Part shown: one piece after another, positions 24,585-35,014 of the stretch
Layout of the letters: the number at the start of each line of letters is the position of its first letter
Position numbering within the stretch: the stretch's first letter is position 1
Notes under the pieces: model-generated
Databases searched by the model: none
Told to the model about the DNA's origin: nothing
The model's input: the letters and a program-made list of their open reading frames with translations, nothing else
Program-made: the position numbers and the translations under genes
Assembly (NCBI GenBank): GCA_035048495.1
Contig: JASUTR010000156.1
Coordinates: 1 to 64,000 of the forward strand
Origin: Euptelea pleiosperma
Lineage: Eukaryota > Streptophyta > Magnoliopsida > Ranunculales > Eupteleaceae
Direction of reading: 5' to 3'
Length of the DNA stretch: 64,000 nt

Positions 24585-25469
24585 ATTCCAAAGCCTATAA
24601 CTTGTGACTTTGTCGTAACCGAACCTCGTAACTTTACACAAACTATTCCATTACTATTGTTTCAACACATTTGAAGTGTTGGAACAAGATTTGGGACAGT
24701 CAAAACAAGTTAGCTCCATCCGTGCGTCAACGTCTCAAATTGGACTCAGTTTGTGTGTTACATTCGGAAGCCTATAACTTGTGACTTTGTCGCAACCAAA
24801 CCTCGTAACTTCACTCAAACTCTTCCATCACTATTGTTTCAACACATTTGAAGTGTTTGAACTAGATTCGGGACTGTCGAAACAAGTTAGCTCCATCCGT
24901 GCGTCAACGTCTCAAATTGGACTCAGTTTGTGTGTTACATTCGGAAGCCTATAACTTGTGACTTTGTCGCAACCAAACCTCGTAACTTTACTCAAACTCT
25001 TCCATTACTATTGTTTCAACACATTTGAAGTGTCCGAACAAGAATCGGGACGGTCGAAACAAGTTAGCTCCATCCGTGCGTCAACGTCTCAAATTGGACT
25101 CAGTTTGTGTGTTACATTCCGAAGCCTATAACTTGTGACTTTGTCGCAACCGGACCTCGTAATTGGACTAAAACTCTTACATTACTATTGTTTCAACATA
25201 TTTGAAGTGTTGGAATAAGATTTGGGACAGTCGAAACAAGTTAGCTCCATCCGTGCGTCAACGTCTCAAATTGGACTCAGTTTGTGTGTTACATTCCGAA
25301 GCCTATAACTTGGGACTTTGTCGTAACCGAACCTCGTAATTAGACTCAAACTCTTCCATTACTATTGTTTCAACACATTTGAAGTGTTTGAACAAGATTT
25401 GGGACAGTCGAAACAAGTTAGCTCCATCCGTGCGTCAACGTCTCAAATTGGACTCAGTTTGTGTGTTAC
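24585..25469 (+). repeat. W cassette 9 with a converted P/Q junction
   Basis: P-Q-R-S-T, but the P/Q junction (24,742-24,767) reads attgg, gttac and attcggaag as at a Q/R junction, not attcg, gtttc and attccaaag as in its partner at 22,992. Q still has aacttcactc and ccatcac, so only a short patch has changed. Confidence 0.88.
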
Positions 25470-25646
25470 ATTCCAAAGCCTATAACTTGTGACTTTGTCG
25501 CAACCGAACCTCGTAACTTTACTCAAACTCTTCCATTACTATTGTTTCAACACATTTGAAGTGTTTGAACAAGATTCGGGACAGTCGAAACAAGTTAGCT
25601 CCATCCGTGCGTCAACGTCTCAAATTGGACTCAGTTTGTGTGTTAC

Positions 25647-26177
25647 ATTCCAAAGCCTATAACTTGTGACTTTGTCGCAACCGAACCTCGTAACTTTACT
25701 CAAACTCTTCCATTACTATTGTTTCAACACATTTGAAGTGTTTGAACAAGATTCGGGACAGTCGAAACAAGTTAGCTCCATCCGTGCGTCAACGTCTCGA
25801 ATTGGACTCAGTTTGTGAGTTACATTCCAAAGCCTATAAATTGTGACTTTGTCCCAACCAAACCTCGTAACTTTACTCAAACTCTTCCATTACTATTGTT
25901 TCATCACATTTGAAGTGTCCGAAGAAGATTCGGGACTGTCGAAACAAGTTAGCTCCATCCGTGCGTCAACGTTTAAAATTGGACTCAGTTTGTGTGTTAC
26001 ATTCCGAAGCCTATAACTTGTGACTTTGTCGCAACCGGACCTCGTAATTGGACTAAAACTCTTACATTACTATTGTTTCAACATATTTGAAGTGTTGGAA
26101 TAAGATTTGGGACAGTCGAAACAAGTTAGCTCCATCCGTGCGTCAACGTCTCAAATTGGACTCAGTTTGTGTGTTAC
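25647..26177 (+). repeat. V cassette 8, lacking a normal T
   Basis: V1-V2-S are present, but the following monomer at 26,178 begins attccaaag with acttgtgac and only then reads cgtaacc and aattggactc. It looks like a hybrid of another 5' part with a T-like middle. This marks a probable exchange junction near 26,180-26,215. Confidence 0.82.
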
Positions 26178-26708
26178 ATTCCAAAGCCTATAACTTGTGA
26201 CTTTGTCGTAACCGAACCTCGTAATTGGACTCAAACTCTTCCATTACTATTGTTTCAACACATTTGAAGTGTTTGAACAAGATTCGGGACAGTCGAAACA
26301 AGTTAGCTCCATCCGTGCGTCAACGTCTCAAATTGGACTCAGTTTGTGTGTTACATTCCAAAGCCTATAACTTGTGACTTTGTCGCAACCGAACCTCGTA
26401 ACTTGACTCAAACTCTTCCATTACTATTGTTTCAACATATTTGAAGTGTTGGAATAAGATTTGGGACAGTCGAAACAAGTTAGCTCCATCCGTGCGTCAA
26501 CGTCTCAAATTGGACTCAGTTTGTGTGTTACATTCCGAAGCCTATAACTTGGGACTTTGTCGTAACCGAACCTCGTAATTGGACTCAAACTCTTCCATTA
26601 CTATTGTTTCAACACATGTGAAGTGTTTGAACAAGATTCGGGACAGTCGAAACAAGTTAGCTCCATCCGTGCGTCAACGTCTCAAATTGGACTCAGTTTG
26701 TGTGTTAC

Positions 26709-27416
26709 ATTCCAAAGCCTATAACTTGTGACTTTGTCGCAACCGAACCTCGTAACTTTACTCAAACTCTTCCATTACTATTGTTTCAACACATTTGAAG
26801 TGTTTGAACAAGATTCGGGACAGTCGAAACAAGTTAGCTCCATCCGTGCGTCAACGTCTCGAATTGGACTCAGTTTGTGAGTTACATTCCAAAGCCTATA
26901 AATTGTGACTTTGTCGCAACCAAACCTCGTAACTTTACTCAAACTCTTCCATTACTATTGTTTCATCACATTTGAAGTGTCCGAAGAAGATTCGGGACTG
27001 TCGAAACAAGTTAGCTCCATCCGTGCGTCAACGTTTAAAATTGGACTCAGTTTGTGTGTTACATTCCGAAGCCTATAACTTGTGACTTTGTCGCAACCGG
27101 ACCTCGTAATTGGACTAAAACTCTTACATTACTATTGTTTCAACATATTTGAAGTGTTGGAATAAGATTTGGGACAGTCGAAACAAGTTAGCTCCATCCG
27201 TGCGTCAACGTCTCAAATTGGACTCAGTTTGTGTGTTACATTCCGAAGCCTATAACTTGGGACTTTGTCGTAACCGAACCTCGTAATTGGACTCAAACTC
27301 TTCCATTACTATTGTTTCAACACATTTGAAGTGTTTGAACAAGATTTGGGACAGTCGAAACAAGTTAGCTCCATCCGTGCGTCAACGTCTCAAATTGGAC
27401 TCAGTTTGTGTGTTAC
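26709..27416 (+). repeat. V cassette 9
   Basis: V1-V2 (gtcgcaacc, catcacatttg)-S-T (acacatttg, gatttggga). It closely matches 12,199-12,906, and both are followed six monomers on by the rare aactttagac P variant (13,261 and 27,771). Confidence 0.9.
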
Positions 27417-27770
27417 ATTCCAAAGCCTATAACTTGTGACATTTTCGTAACCGAACCTCGTAATTGGACTCAAACTCTTCCATTACTATTGTTTCAACAC
27501 ATTTGAAGTGTTTGAACAAGATTCGGGACAGTCGAAACAAGTTAGCTCCATCCGTGCGTCAACGTCTCAAATTGGACTCAGTTTGTGTGTTACATTCCAA
27601 AGCCTATAACTTGTGACTTTGTCGCAACCGAACCTCGTAACTTTACTCAAACTCTTCCATTACTATTGTTTCAACACATGTGAAGTGTTTGAACAAGATT
27701 CGGGACAGTCGAAACAAGTTAGCTCAATCCGTGCGTCAACGTCTCAAATTGGACTCAGTTTGTGTGTTAC

Positions 27771-28655
27771 ATTCCAAAGCCTATAACTTGTGACTTTGTC
27801 GCAACCGAACCTCGTAACTTTAGACAAACTATTCCATTACTATTGTTTCAACACATTTGAAGTGTTGGAACAAGATTTGGGACAGTCAAAACAAGTTAGC
27901 TCCATCCGTGCGTCAACGTCTCAAATTCGACTCAGTTTGTGTGTTACATTCCAAAGCCTATAACTTGTGACTTTGTCGCAACCGAACCTCGTAACTTCAC
28001 TCAAACTCTTCCATCACTATTGTTTCAACACATTTGAAGTGTTTGAACTAGATTCGGGACTGTCGAAACAAGTTAGCTCCATCCGTGCGTCAACGTCTCA
28101 AATTGGACTCAGTTTGTGTGTTACATTCGGAAGCCTATAACTTGTGACTTTGTCGCAACCAAACCTCGTAACTTTACTCAAACTCTTCCATTACTATTGT
28201 TTCAACACATTTGAAGTGTCCGAACAAGAATCGGGACGGTCGAAACAAGTTAGCTCCATCCGTGCGTCAACGTCTCAAATTGGACTCAGTTTGTGTGTTA
28301 CATTCCGAAGCCTATAACTTGTGACTTTGTCGCAACCGGACCTCGTAATTGGACTAAAACTCTTACATTACTATTGTTTCAACATATTTGAAGTGTTGGA
28401 ATAAGATTTGGGACAGTCGAAACAAGTTAGCTCCATCCGTGCGTCAACGTCTCAAATTGGACTCAGTTTGTGTGTTACATTCCGAAGCCTATAACTTGGG
28501 ACTTTGTCGTAACCGAACCTCGTAATTGGACTCAAACTCTTCCATTACTATTGTTTCAACACATTTGAAGTGTTTGAACAAGATTTGGGACAGTCGAAAC
28601 AAGTTAGCTCCATCCGTGCGTCAACGTCTCAAATTGGACTCAGTTTGTGTGTTAC
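27771..28655 (+). repeat. W cassette 10
   Basis: P has the rare aactttagac and keeps a gtgttac end. Q has catttgaagtg before gaactag. R is attcggaag, S and T are normal. The monomer before it has ttagctcaatcc, as before the P-like monomer at 13,261. Confidence 0.88.
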
Positions 28656-29363
28656 ATTCCGAAGCCTATAACTTGGGACTTTGTCGTAACCGAACCTCGT
28701 AATTGGACTCAAACTCTTCCATTACTATTGTTTCAAAACATTTGAAGTGTTTGAACAAGATTTGCGACAGTCGAAACAAGTTAGCTCCATCCGTGCGTCA
28801 ACGTCTCAAATTGGACTCAGTTTGTGTGTTACATTCCAAAGCCTATAACTTGTGACTTTGTCGCAACCGAACCTCGTAACTTTACTCAAACTCTTCCATT
28901 ACTATTGTTTCAACACATTTGAAGTGTTTGAACAAGATTTGGGACAGTCGAAACAAGTTAGCTCCATCCGTGCGTCAACGTCTCAAATTGGACTCAGTTT
29001 GTGTGTTACATTCCAAAGCCTATAACTTGTGACATTTTCGTAACCGAACCTCGTAATTGGACTCAAACTCTTCCATTACTATTGTTTCAACATATTTGAA
29101 GTGTTGGAATAAGATTTGGGACAGTCGAAACAAGTTAGCTCCATCCGTGCGTCAACGTCTCAAATTGGACTCAGTTTGTGTGTTACATTCCGAAGCCTAT
29201 AACTTGGGACTTTGTCGTAACCGAACCTCGTAATTGGACTCAAACTCTTCCATTACTATTGTTTCAAAGCATTTGAAGTGTCTGAACAAGATTTGCGACA
29301 GTCGAAACAAGTTAGCTCCATCCGTGCGTCAACGTCTCAAATTGGACTCAGTTTGTGTGTTAC
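28656..29363 (+). repeat. Four T-like and gacattttcg monomers
   Basis: Follows a T directly with a second T at 28,656 (aaacatttg, gatttgcga), so two T types are adjacent; elsewhere they are separated. The fourth monomer (29,187) has the private aaagcatttg with tctgaac. Confidence 0.83.
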
Positions 29364-30239
29364 ATTCCAAAGACTATAACTTGTGACATTTTCGTAACCG
29401 AACCTCGTAACTTTACACAAACTATTCCATTACTATTGTTTCAACACATTTGAAGTGTTGGAACAAGATTTGGGACAGTCAAAACAAGTTAGCTCCATCC
29501 GTGCGTCAACGTCTCAAATTCGACTCAGTTTGTGTGTTTCATTCCAAAGCCTATAACTTGTGACTTTGTCGCAACCAAACCTCGTAACTTCACTCAAACT
29601 CTTCCATCACTATTGTTTCAACACATTTGAACTAGATTCGGGACTGTCGAAACAAGTTAGCTCCATCCGTGCGTCAACGTCCCAAATTGGACTCAGTTTG
29701 TGTGTTACATTCTGAAGCCTATAACTTGTGACTTTGTCGCAACCAAACCTCGTAACTTTACTCAAACTCTTCCATTACTATTGTTTCAACACATTTGAAG
29801 TGTCCGAACAAGAATCGGGACGGTCGAAACAAGTTAGCTCCATCCGTGCGTCAACGACTCAAATTGGACTCAGTTTGTGTGTTACATTCCGAAGCCTATA
29901 ACTTGTGACTTTGTCGCAACCGGACCTCGTAATTGGACTAAAACTCTTACATTACTATTGTTTCAACATATTTGAAGTGTTGGAATAAGATTTGGGACAG
30001 TCGAAACAAGTTAGCTCCATCCGTGCGTCAACGTCTCAAATTGGACTCAGTTTGTGTGTTACATTCCGAAGCCTATAACTTGGGACTTTGTCGTAACCGA
30101 ACCTCGTAATTAGACTCAAACTCTTCCATTACTGTTGTTTCAACACATTTGAAGTGTTTGAACAAGATTTGGGACAGTCGAAACAAGTTAGCTCCATCCG
30201 TGCGTCAACGTCTCAAATTGGACTCAGTTTGTGTGTTAC
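29364..30239 (+). repeat. W cassette 11 with a 9-bp deletion in Q
   Basis: P with aaagactataa, then Q reduced to 168 bp by loss of one gaact-gttt unit near 29,629-29,634, then R attctgaag with cgactc, S, and T with ttactgttg. Q also has the private gtcccaaattgg. Confidence 0.9.
29541..29708 (+). repeat. 168-bp Q monomer with 9-bp deletion
   Basis: Other Q monomers read gaactgtttgaactag; this one reads gaactag (around 29,629-29,634). One copy of the 5-bp direct repeat gaact and the intervening gttt are missing, the pattern expected of replication slippage or end joining with microhomology. Confidence 0.92.
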
Positions 30240-30416
30240 ATTCCAAAGCCTATAACTTGTGACTTTGTCGCAACCGAACCTCGTAACTTTACTCAAACTC
30301 TTCCATTACTATTGTTTCAACACATGTGAAGTGTTTGAACAAGATTCGGGACAGTCGAAACAAGTTAGCTCCATCCGTGCGTCAACGTCTCAAATTGGAC
30401 TCAGTTTGTGTGTTAC

Positions 30417-30770
30417 ATTCCAAAGCCTATAACTTGTGACTTTGTCGCAACCGAACCTCGTAACTTTACACAAACTATTCCATTACTATTGTTTCAATAC
30501 ATTTGAAGTGTTGGAACAAGATTTGGGACAGTCAAAACAAGTTAGCTCCATCCGTGCGTCAACGACTCAAATTCGACTCAGTTTGTGTGTTTCATTCCAA
30601 AGCCTATAACTTGTGACTTTGTCGTAACCGAACCTCGTAATTAGACTCAAACTCTTCCATTACTATTGTTTCAACACATTTGAAGTGTTTGAACAAGATT
30701 TGGGACAGTCGAAACAAGTTAGCTCCATCCATGCGTCAACGTCTCAAATTGGACTCAGTTTGTGTGTTAC
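30417..30770 (+). repeat. P monomer plus Q/T hybrid
   Basis: P (caatacatttg, gtcaaaac, cgactcaaattcg, gtgtttc) is followed at 30,594 by a monomer starting like Q (attccaaag, acttgtgac) that changes to T (cgtaacc, aattagactc, catccatgcg) by about 30,625. Relative to 21,045-21,929 the Q-R-S-T run is collapsed to one hybrid copy, with three monomers' worth of sequence lost. Confidence 0.88.
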
Positions 30771-30947
30771 ATTCCAAAGCCTATAACTTGTGACTTTGTC
30801 GCAACCGAACCTCGTTACTTTACTCAAACTCTTCCATTACTATTGTTTCAACACATGTGAAGTGTTTGAACAAGATTCGGGACAGTCGAAACAAGTTAGC
30901 TCCATCTGTGCGTCAACGTCTCAAATTGGACTCAGTTTGTGTGTTAT

Positions 30948-31655
30948 ATTCCAAAGCCTATAACTTGTGACTTTGTCGCAACCGAACCTCGTAACTTTAC
31001 TCAAACTCTTCCATTACTATTGTTTCAACACATTTGAAGTGTTTGAACAAGATTCGGGACTGTCGAAACAAGTTAGCTCCATCCGTGCGTCAACGTCTCG
31101 AATTGGACTCAGTTTGTGAGTTACATTCCAAAGCCTATAAATTGTGACTTTGTCCCAACCAAACCTCGTAACTTTACTCAAACTCTTCCATTACTATTGT
31201 TTCAACACATTTGAAGTGTCCGAAGAAGATTCGGGACTGTCGAAACAAGTTAGCTCCATCCGTGCGTCAACGTTTAAAATTGGACTCAGTTTGTGTGTTA
31301 CATTCCGAAGCCTATAACTTGTGACTTTGTCGCAACCGGACCTCGTAATTGGACTAAAACTCTTACATTACTATTGTTTCAACATATTTGAAGTGTTGGA
31401 ATAAGATTTGGGACAGTCGAAACAAGTTAGCTCCATCCGTGCGTCAACGTCTCAAATTGGACTCAGTTTGTGTGTTACATTCCGAAGCCTATAACTTGGG
31501 ACTTTGTCGTAACCGAACCTCGTAATTGGACTCAAACTCTTCCATTACTATTGTTTCAAAACATTTGAAGTGTTTGAACAAGATTTGCGACAGTCGAAAC
31601 AAGTTAGCTCCATCCGTGCGTCAACATCTCAAATTGGACTCAGTTTGTGTGTTAC
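30948..31655 (+). repeat. V cassette 10
   Basis: V1-V2 (gtcccaacc)-S-T (aaacatttg, gatttgcga), with catctc for cgtctc in T. The preceding monomer has gtgttatattcc for gtgttacattcc and catctgtgcg, placing it in the same lineage as 16,093 and 22,107. Confidence 0.88.
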
Positions 31656-33071
31656 ATTCCAAAGCCTATAACTTGTGACATTTTCGTAACCGAACCTCGT
31701 AATTGGACTCAAACTCTTCCATTACTATTGTTTCAACACATTTGAAGTGTTTGAACAAGATTCGGGACAGTCGAAACAAGTTAGCTCCATCCGTGCGTCA
31801 ACGTCTCAAATTGGACTCAGTTTGTGTGTTACATTCCAAAGCCTATAACTTGTGACTCTGTCGCAACCGAACCTCGTAACTTTACTCAAACTCTTCCATT
31901 ACTATTGTTTCAACATATTTGAAGTGATGGAATAAGATTTGGGACAGTCGAAACAAGTTAGCTCCATCCGTGCGTCAACGTTTCAAATTGGACTCAGTTT
32001 GTGTGTTACATTCCGAAGCCTATAACTTCGGACTTTGTCGTAACCGAACCTCGTAATTGGACTCAAACTCTTCCATTACTATTGTTTCAACACATGTGAA
32101 GTGTTTGAACAAGATTCGGGACAGTCGAAACAAGTTAGCTCCATCCGTGCGTCAACGTCTCAAATTGGACTCAGTTTGTGTGTTACATTCCAAAGCCTAT
32201 AACTTGTGACTTTGACGCAACCGAACCTCGTAACTTTACTCAAACTCTTCCATTACTATTGTTTCAACATATTTGAAGTGTTGGAATAAGATTTGGGACA
32301 GTCGAAACAAGTTAGCTCCATCCGTGCGTCAACGTCTCAAATTGGACTCAGTTTGTGTGTTACATTCCGAAGCCTATAACTTGTGACTTTGTCGCAACCG
32401 GACCTCGTAATTGGACTAAAACTCTTACATTACTATTGTTTCAACATATTTGAAGTGTTGGAATAAGATTTGGGACAGTCGAAACAAGTTAGCTCCATCC
32501 GTGCGTCAACGTCTCAAATTGGACTCAGTTTGTGTGTTACATTCCGAAGCCTATAACTTGGGACTTTGTCGTAACCGAACCTCGTAATTGGACTCAAACT
32601 CTTCCATTACTATTGTTTCAACACATTTGAAGTGTTTGAACAAGATTTGGGACAGTCGAAACAAGTTAGCTCCATCCGTGCGTCAACGTCTCAAATTGGA
32701 CTCAGTTTGTGTGTTACATTCCAAAGCCTATAACTTGTGACATTTTCGTAACCGAACCTCGTAATTGGACTCAAACTCTTCCATTACTATTGTTTCAACA
32801 TATTTGAAGTGTTGGAATAAGATTTGGGACAGTCGAAACAAGTTAGCTCCATCCGTGCGTCAACGTCTCAAATTGGACTCAGTTTGTGTGTTACATTCCG
32901 AAGCCTATAACTTGGGACTTTGTCGTAACCGAACCTCGTAATTGGACTCAAACTCTTCCATTACTATTGTTTCAAAACATTTGAAGTGTCTGAACAAGAT
33001 TTGCGACAGTCGAAACAAGTTAGCTCCATCCGTGCGTCAACGTCTCAAATTGGACTCAGTTTGTGTGTTAC
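31656..33071 (+). repeat. Eight monomers between V cassette 10 and partial W
   Basis: Contains gactctgtcg and gtgatggaataag at 31,833, cttcggac at 32,010 and tttgacgcaacc at 32,187. The tttgacgc variant is shared with 11,845 and, as tttgaccgc, with 2,114. An S (32,364) and T (32,541) occur without the usual V1 and V2. Confidence 0.82.
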
Positions 33072-33602
33072 ATTCCAAAGACTATAACTTGAGACATTTT
33101 CGTAACCGAACCTCGTAACTTTACACAAACTATTCCATTACTATTGTTTCAATACATTTGAAGTGTTGGAACAAGATTTGGGACAGTCAAAACAAGTTAG
33201 CTCCATCCGTGCGTCAACGTCTCAAATTCGACTCAGTTTGTGTGTTTCACTCCAAAGCCTATAACTTGTGACTTTGTCGCAACCAAACCTCGTAACTTCA
33301 CTCAAACTCTTCCATCACTATTATTTCAATACATTTGAACTGTTTGAACTAGATTCGGGACTGTCGAAACAAGTTAGCTCCATCCGTGCGTCAACGTCTC
33401 AAATTGGACTCAGTTTGTGTGTTACATTCTGAAGCCTATAACTTGTGACTTTGTCGCAACCAAACCTCGTAACTTTACTCAAACTCTTCCATTACTATTG
33501 TTTCAACACATTTGAAGTGTTTGAACAAGATTCGGGACAGTCGAAACAAGTTAGCTCCATCCGTGCGTCAACGTCTCAAATTGGACTCAGTTTGTGTGTT
33601 AC
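33072..33602 (+). repeat. Partial W (P, Q and hybrid R)
   Basis: P (aaagactataa, cttgagac, caatacatttg, gtcaaaac), Q (ttatttcaatac) and a monomer at 33,426 that starts as R (attctgaag, ccaaacc) but ends tttgaac, gattcgggacag. S is missing; T follows directly at 33,603 with aattagactc and gggaaagtcg. Confidence 0.87.
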
Positions 33603-33956
33603 ATTCCGAAGCCTATAACTTGGGACTTTGTCGTAACCGAACCTCGTAATTAGACTCAAACTCTTCCATTACTATTGTTTCAACACATTTGAAGTGTTTG
33701 AACAAGATTTGGGAAAGTCGAAACAAGTTAGCTCCATCCATGCGTCAACGTCTCAAATTGGACTCAGTTTGTGTGTTACATTCCAAAGCCTATAACTTGT
33801 GACTTTGTCGCAACCGAACCTCGTAACTTTACTCAAACTCTTCCATTACTATTGTTTCAACACATGTGAAGTGTTTGAACAAGATTCGGGACAGTCGAAA
33901 CAAGTTAGCTCCATCCGTGCGTCAACGTCTCAAATTGGACTCAGTTTGTGTGTTAC

Positions 33957-34662
33957 ATTCCAAAGCCTATAACTTGTGACTTTGTCGCAACCGAACCTCG
34001 TAACTTTACTCAAACTCTTCCATTACTATTGTTTCAACACATTTGAAGTGTTTGAACAAGATTCGGGACTGTCGAAACAAGTTAGCTCCATCCGTGCGTC
34101 ACGTCTCGAATTGGACTCAGTTTGTGAGTTACATTCCAAAGCTATAAATTGTGACTTTGTCCCAACCAAACCTCGTAACTTTACTCAAACTCTTCCATTA
34201 CTATTGTTTCAACACATTTGAAGTGTCCGAAGAAGATTCGGGACTGTCGAAACAAGTTAGCTCCATCCGTGCGTCAACGTTTAAAATTGGACTCAGTTTG
34301 TGTGTTACATTCCGAAGCCTATAACTTGTGACTTTGTCGCAACCGGACCTCGTAATTGGACTAAAACTCTTACATTACTATTGTTTCAACATATTTGAAG
34401 TGTTGGAATAAGATTTGGGACAGTCGAAACAAGTTAGCTCCATCCGTGCGTCAACATCTCAAATTGGACTCAGTTTGTGTGTTACATTCCGAAGCCTATA
34501 ACTTGGGACTTTGTCGTAACCGAACCTCGTAATTGGACTCAAACTCTTCCATTACTATTGTTTCAAAACATTTGAAGTGTCTGAACAAGATTTGCGACAG
34601 TCGAAAAAAGTTAGCTCCATCCGTGCGTCAACGTCTCAAATTGGACTCAGTTTGTGTGTTAC
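33957..34662 (+). repeat. V cassette 11, last before the block boundary
   Basis: V1 is 176 bp (gcgtcacgtctcgaa lacks one a), V2 lacks one c in gctataaa, and T has tctgaac, gatttgcga and the private gaaaaaagtt. It is the last recognisable block A cassette. After it the array changes to block B within about 350 bp. Confidence 0.87.
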
Positions 34663-35014
34663 ATTCCGAAGCCTATAACTTGTGACTTTGTCGCAACCGG
34701 ACCTCGTAATTGGACTAAAACTCTTACATTACTATTGTTTCAACACATTTGAAGTGTTGGAATAAGATTGGGACAGTCGAAACAAGTTAGCTCCATCCGT
34801 GCGTCAACGTCTCTAATTGGACTCAGTTTGTGTGTTACATTCCGAAGCCTATAACTTGTGACTTTGTCGCAACCAACCTCGTAATTAGACTCAAACTCTT
34901 CCATTACTATTGTTTCAACACATTTGAAGTGTTGGAACAAGATTCAGCACAGTCGAAACATGTTAGCTCCATCCGTGCGTCAACGTCTCAAATTGGACTC
35001 AGTTTGTGTGTTAC
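34663..35014 (+). repeat. Transition between satellite blocks A and B
   Basis: The monomer at 34,663 is S-like (ccggacc, actaaaactcttac) but ends with cacatttg and ctctaattgg. The monomer at 34,839 has a block A-like first half (gcaaccaacctcg, aattagactc) and a block B alpha second half (gattcagcacag, aaacatgttagc). From 35,015 all copies are of block B type. The switch therefore lies within about 34,895-34,945, with no foreign sequence between the blocks. Confidence 0.87.

Larger units (their letters stand above)
21930..25115 (+). repeat. Nine-monomer tandem duplication, 1,593-bp period
   Basis: 21,930-23,522 and 23,523-25,115 contain the same nine monomer types in order: acatgtgaag with catctgtgcg, V1, V2, S, T, two linkers, P-Q-R (P at 22,992 and 24,585). 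Length is 9 x 177 exactly. Differences are few: aaatttgactc at 23,6xx, catatttg in the second V2, and the patch at 24,742-24,767. Confidence 0.92.
20691..29540 (+). repeat. Fifty consecutive exact 177-bp monomers
   Basis: The anchor attcc recurs at exact 177-bp steps from 20,691 to 29,541 (8,850 bp = 50 x 177), with substitutions but no net indel in any copy. This is the cleanest part of the window and the best source for a monomer consensus. Confidence 0.93.
1..34838 (+). repeat. Satellite block A, ~177-bp tandem array
   Basis: About 197 head-to-tail monomers, all in one orientation. I walked the array by the anchor attcc(a/g)aagcctataa. Most copies from 3.3 to 34 kb are exactly 177 bp. Block-specific variants are gactttgtcgcaacc, ccgaacc, aactttactc and caacgtctcaaattgg. 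Copies differ at a limited set of recurrent sites, so each can be assigned to a type, and types recur in fixed order (cassettes V and W below). There is no inserted element and no inverted copy. The likely role is structural, as centromeric or pericentromeric chromatin; this is inferred from monomer length and higher-order organisation, not shown by the sequence. Confidence 0.97.

Noticed and set aside
34663..35014. Transposable element or foreign insert at the A/B boundary
   Set aside because: The monomer register continues and all sequence is satellite; no terminal repeats, target-site duplication or extra length is present.
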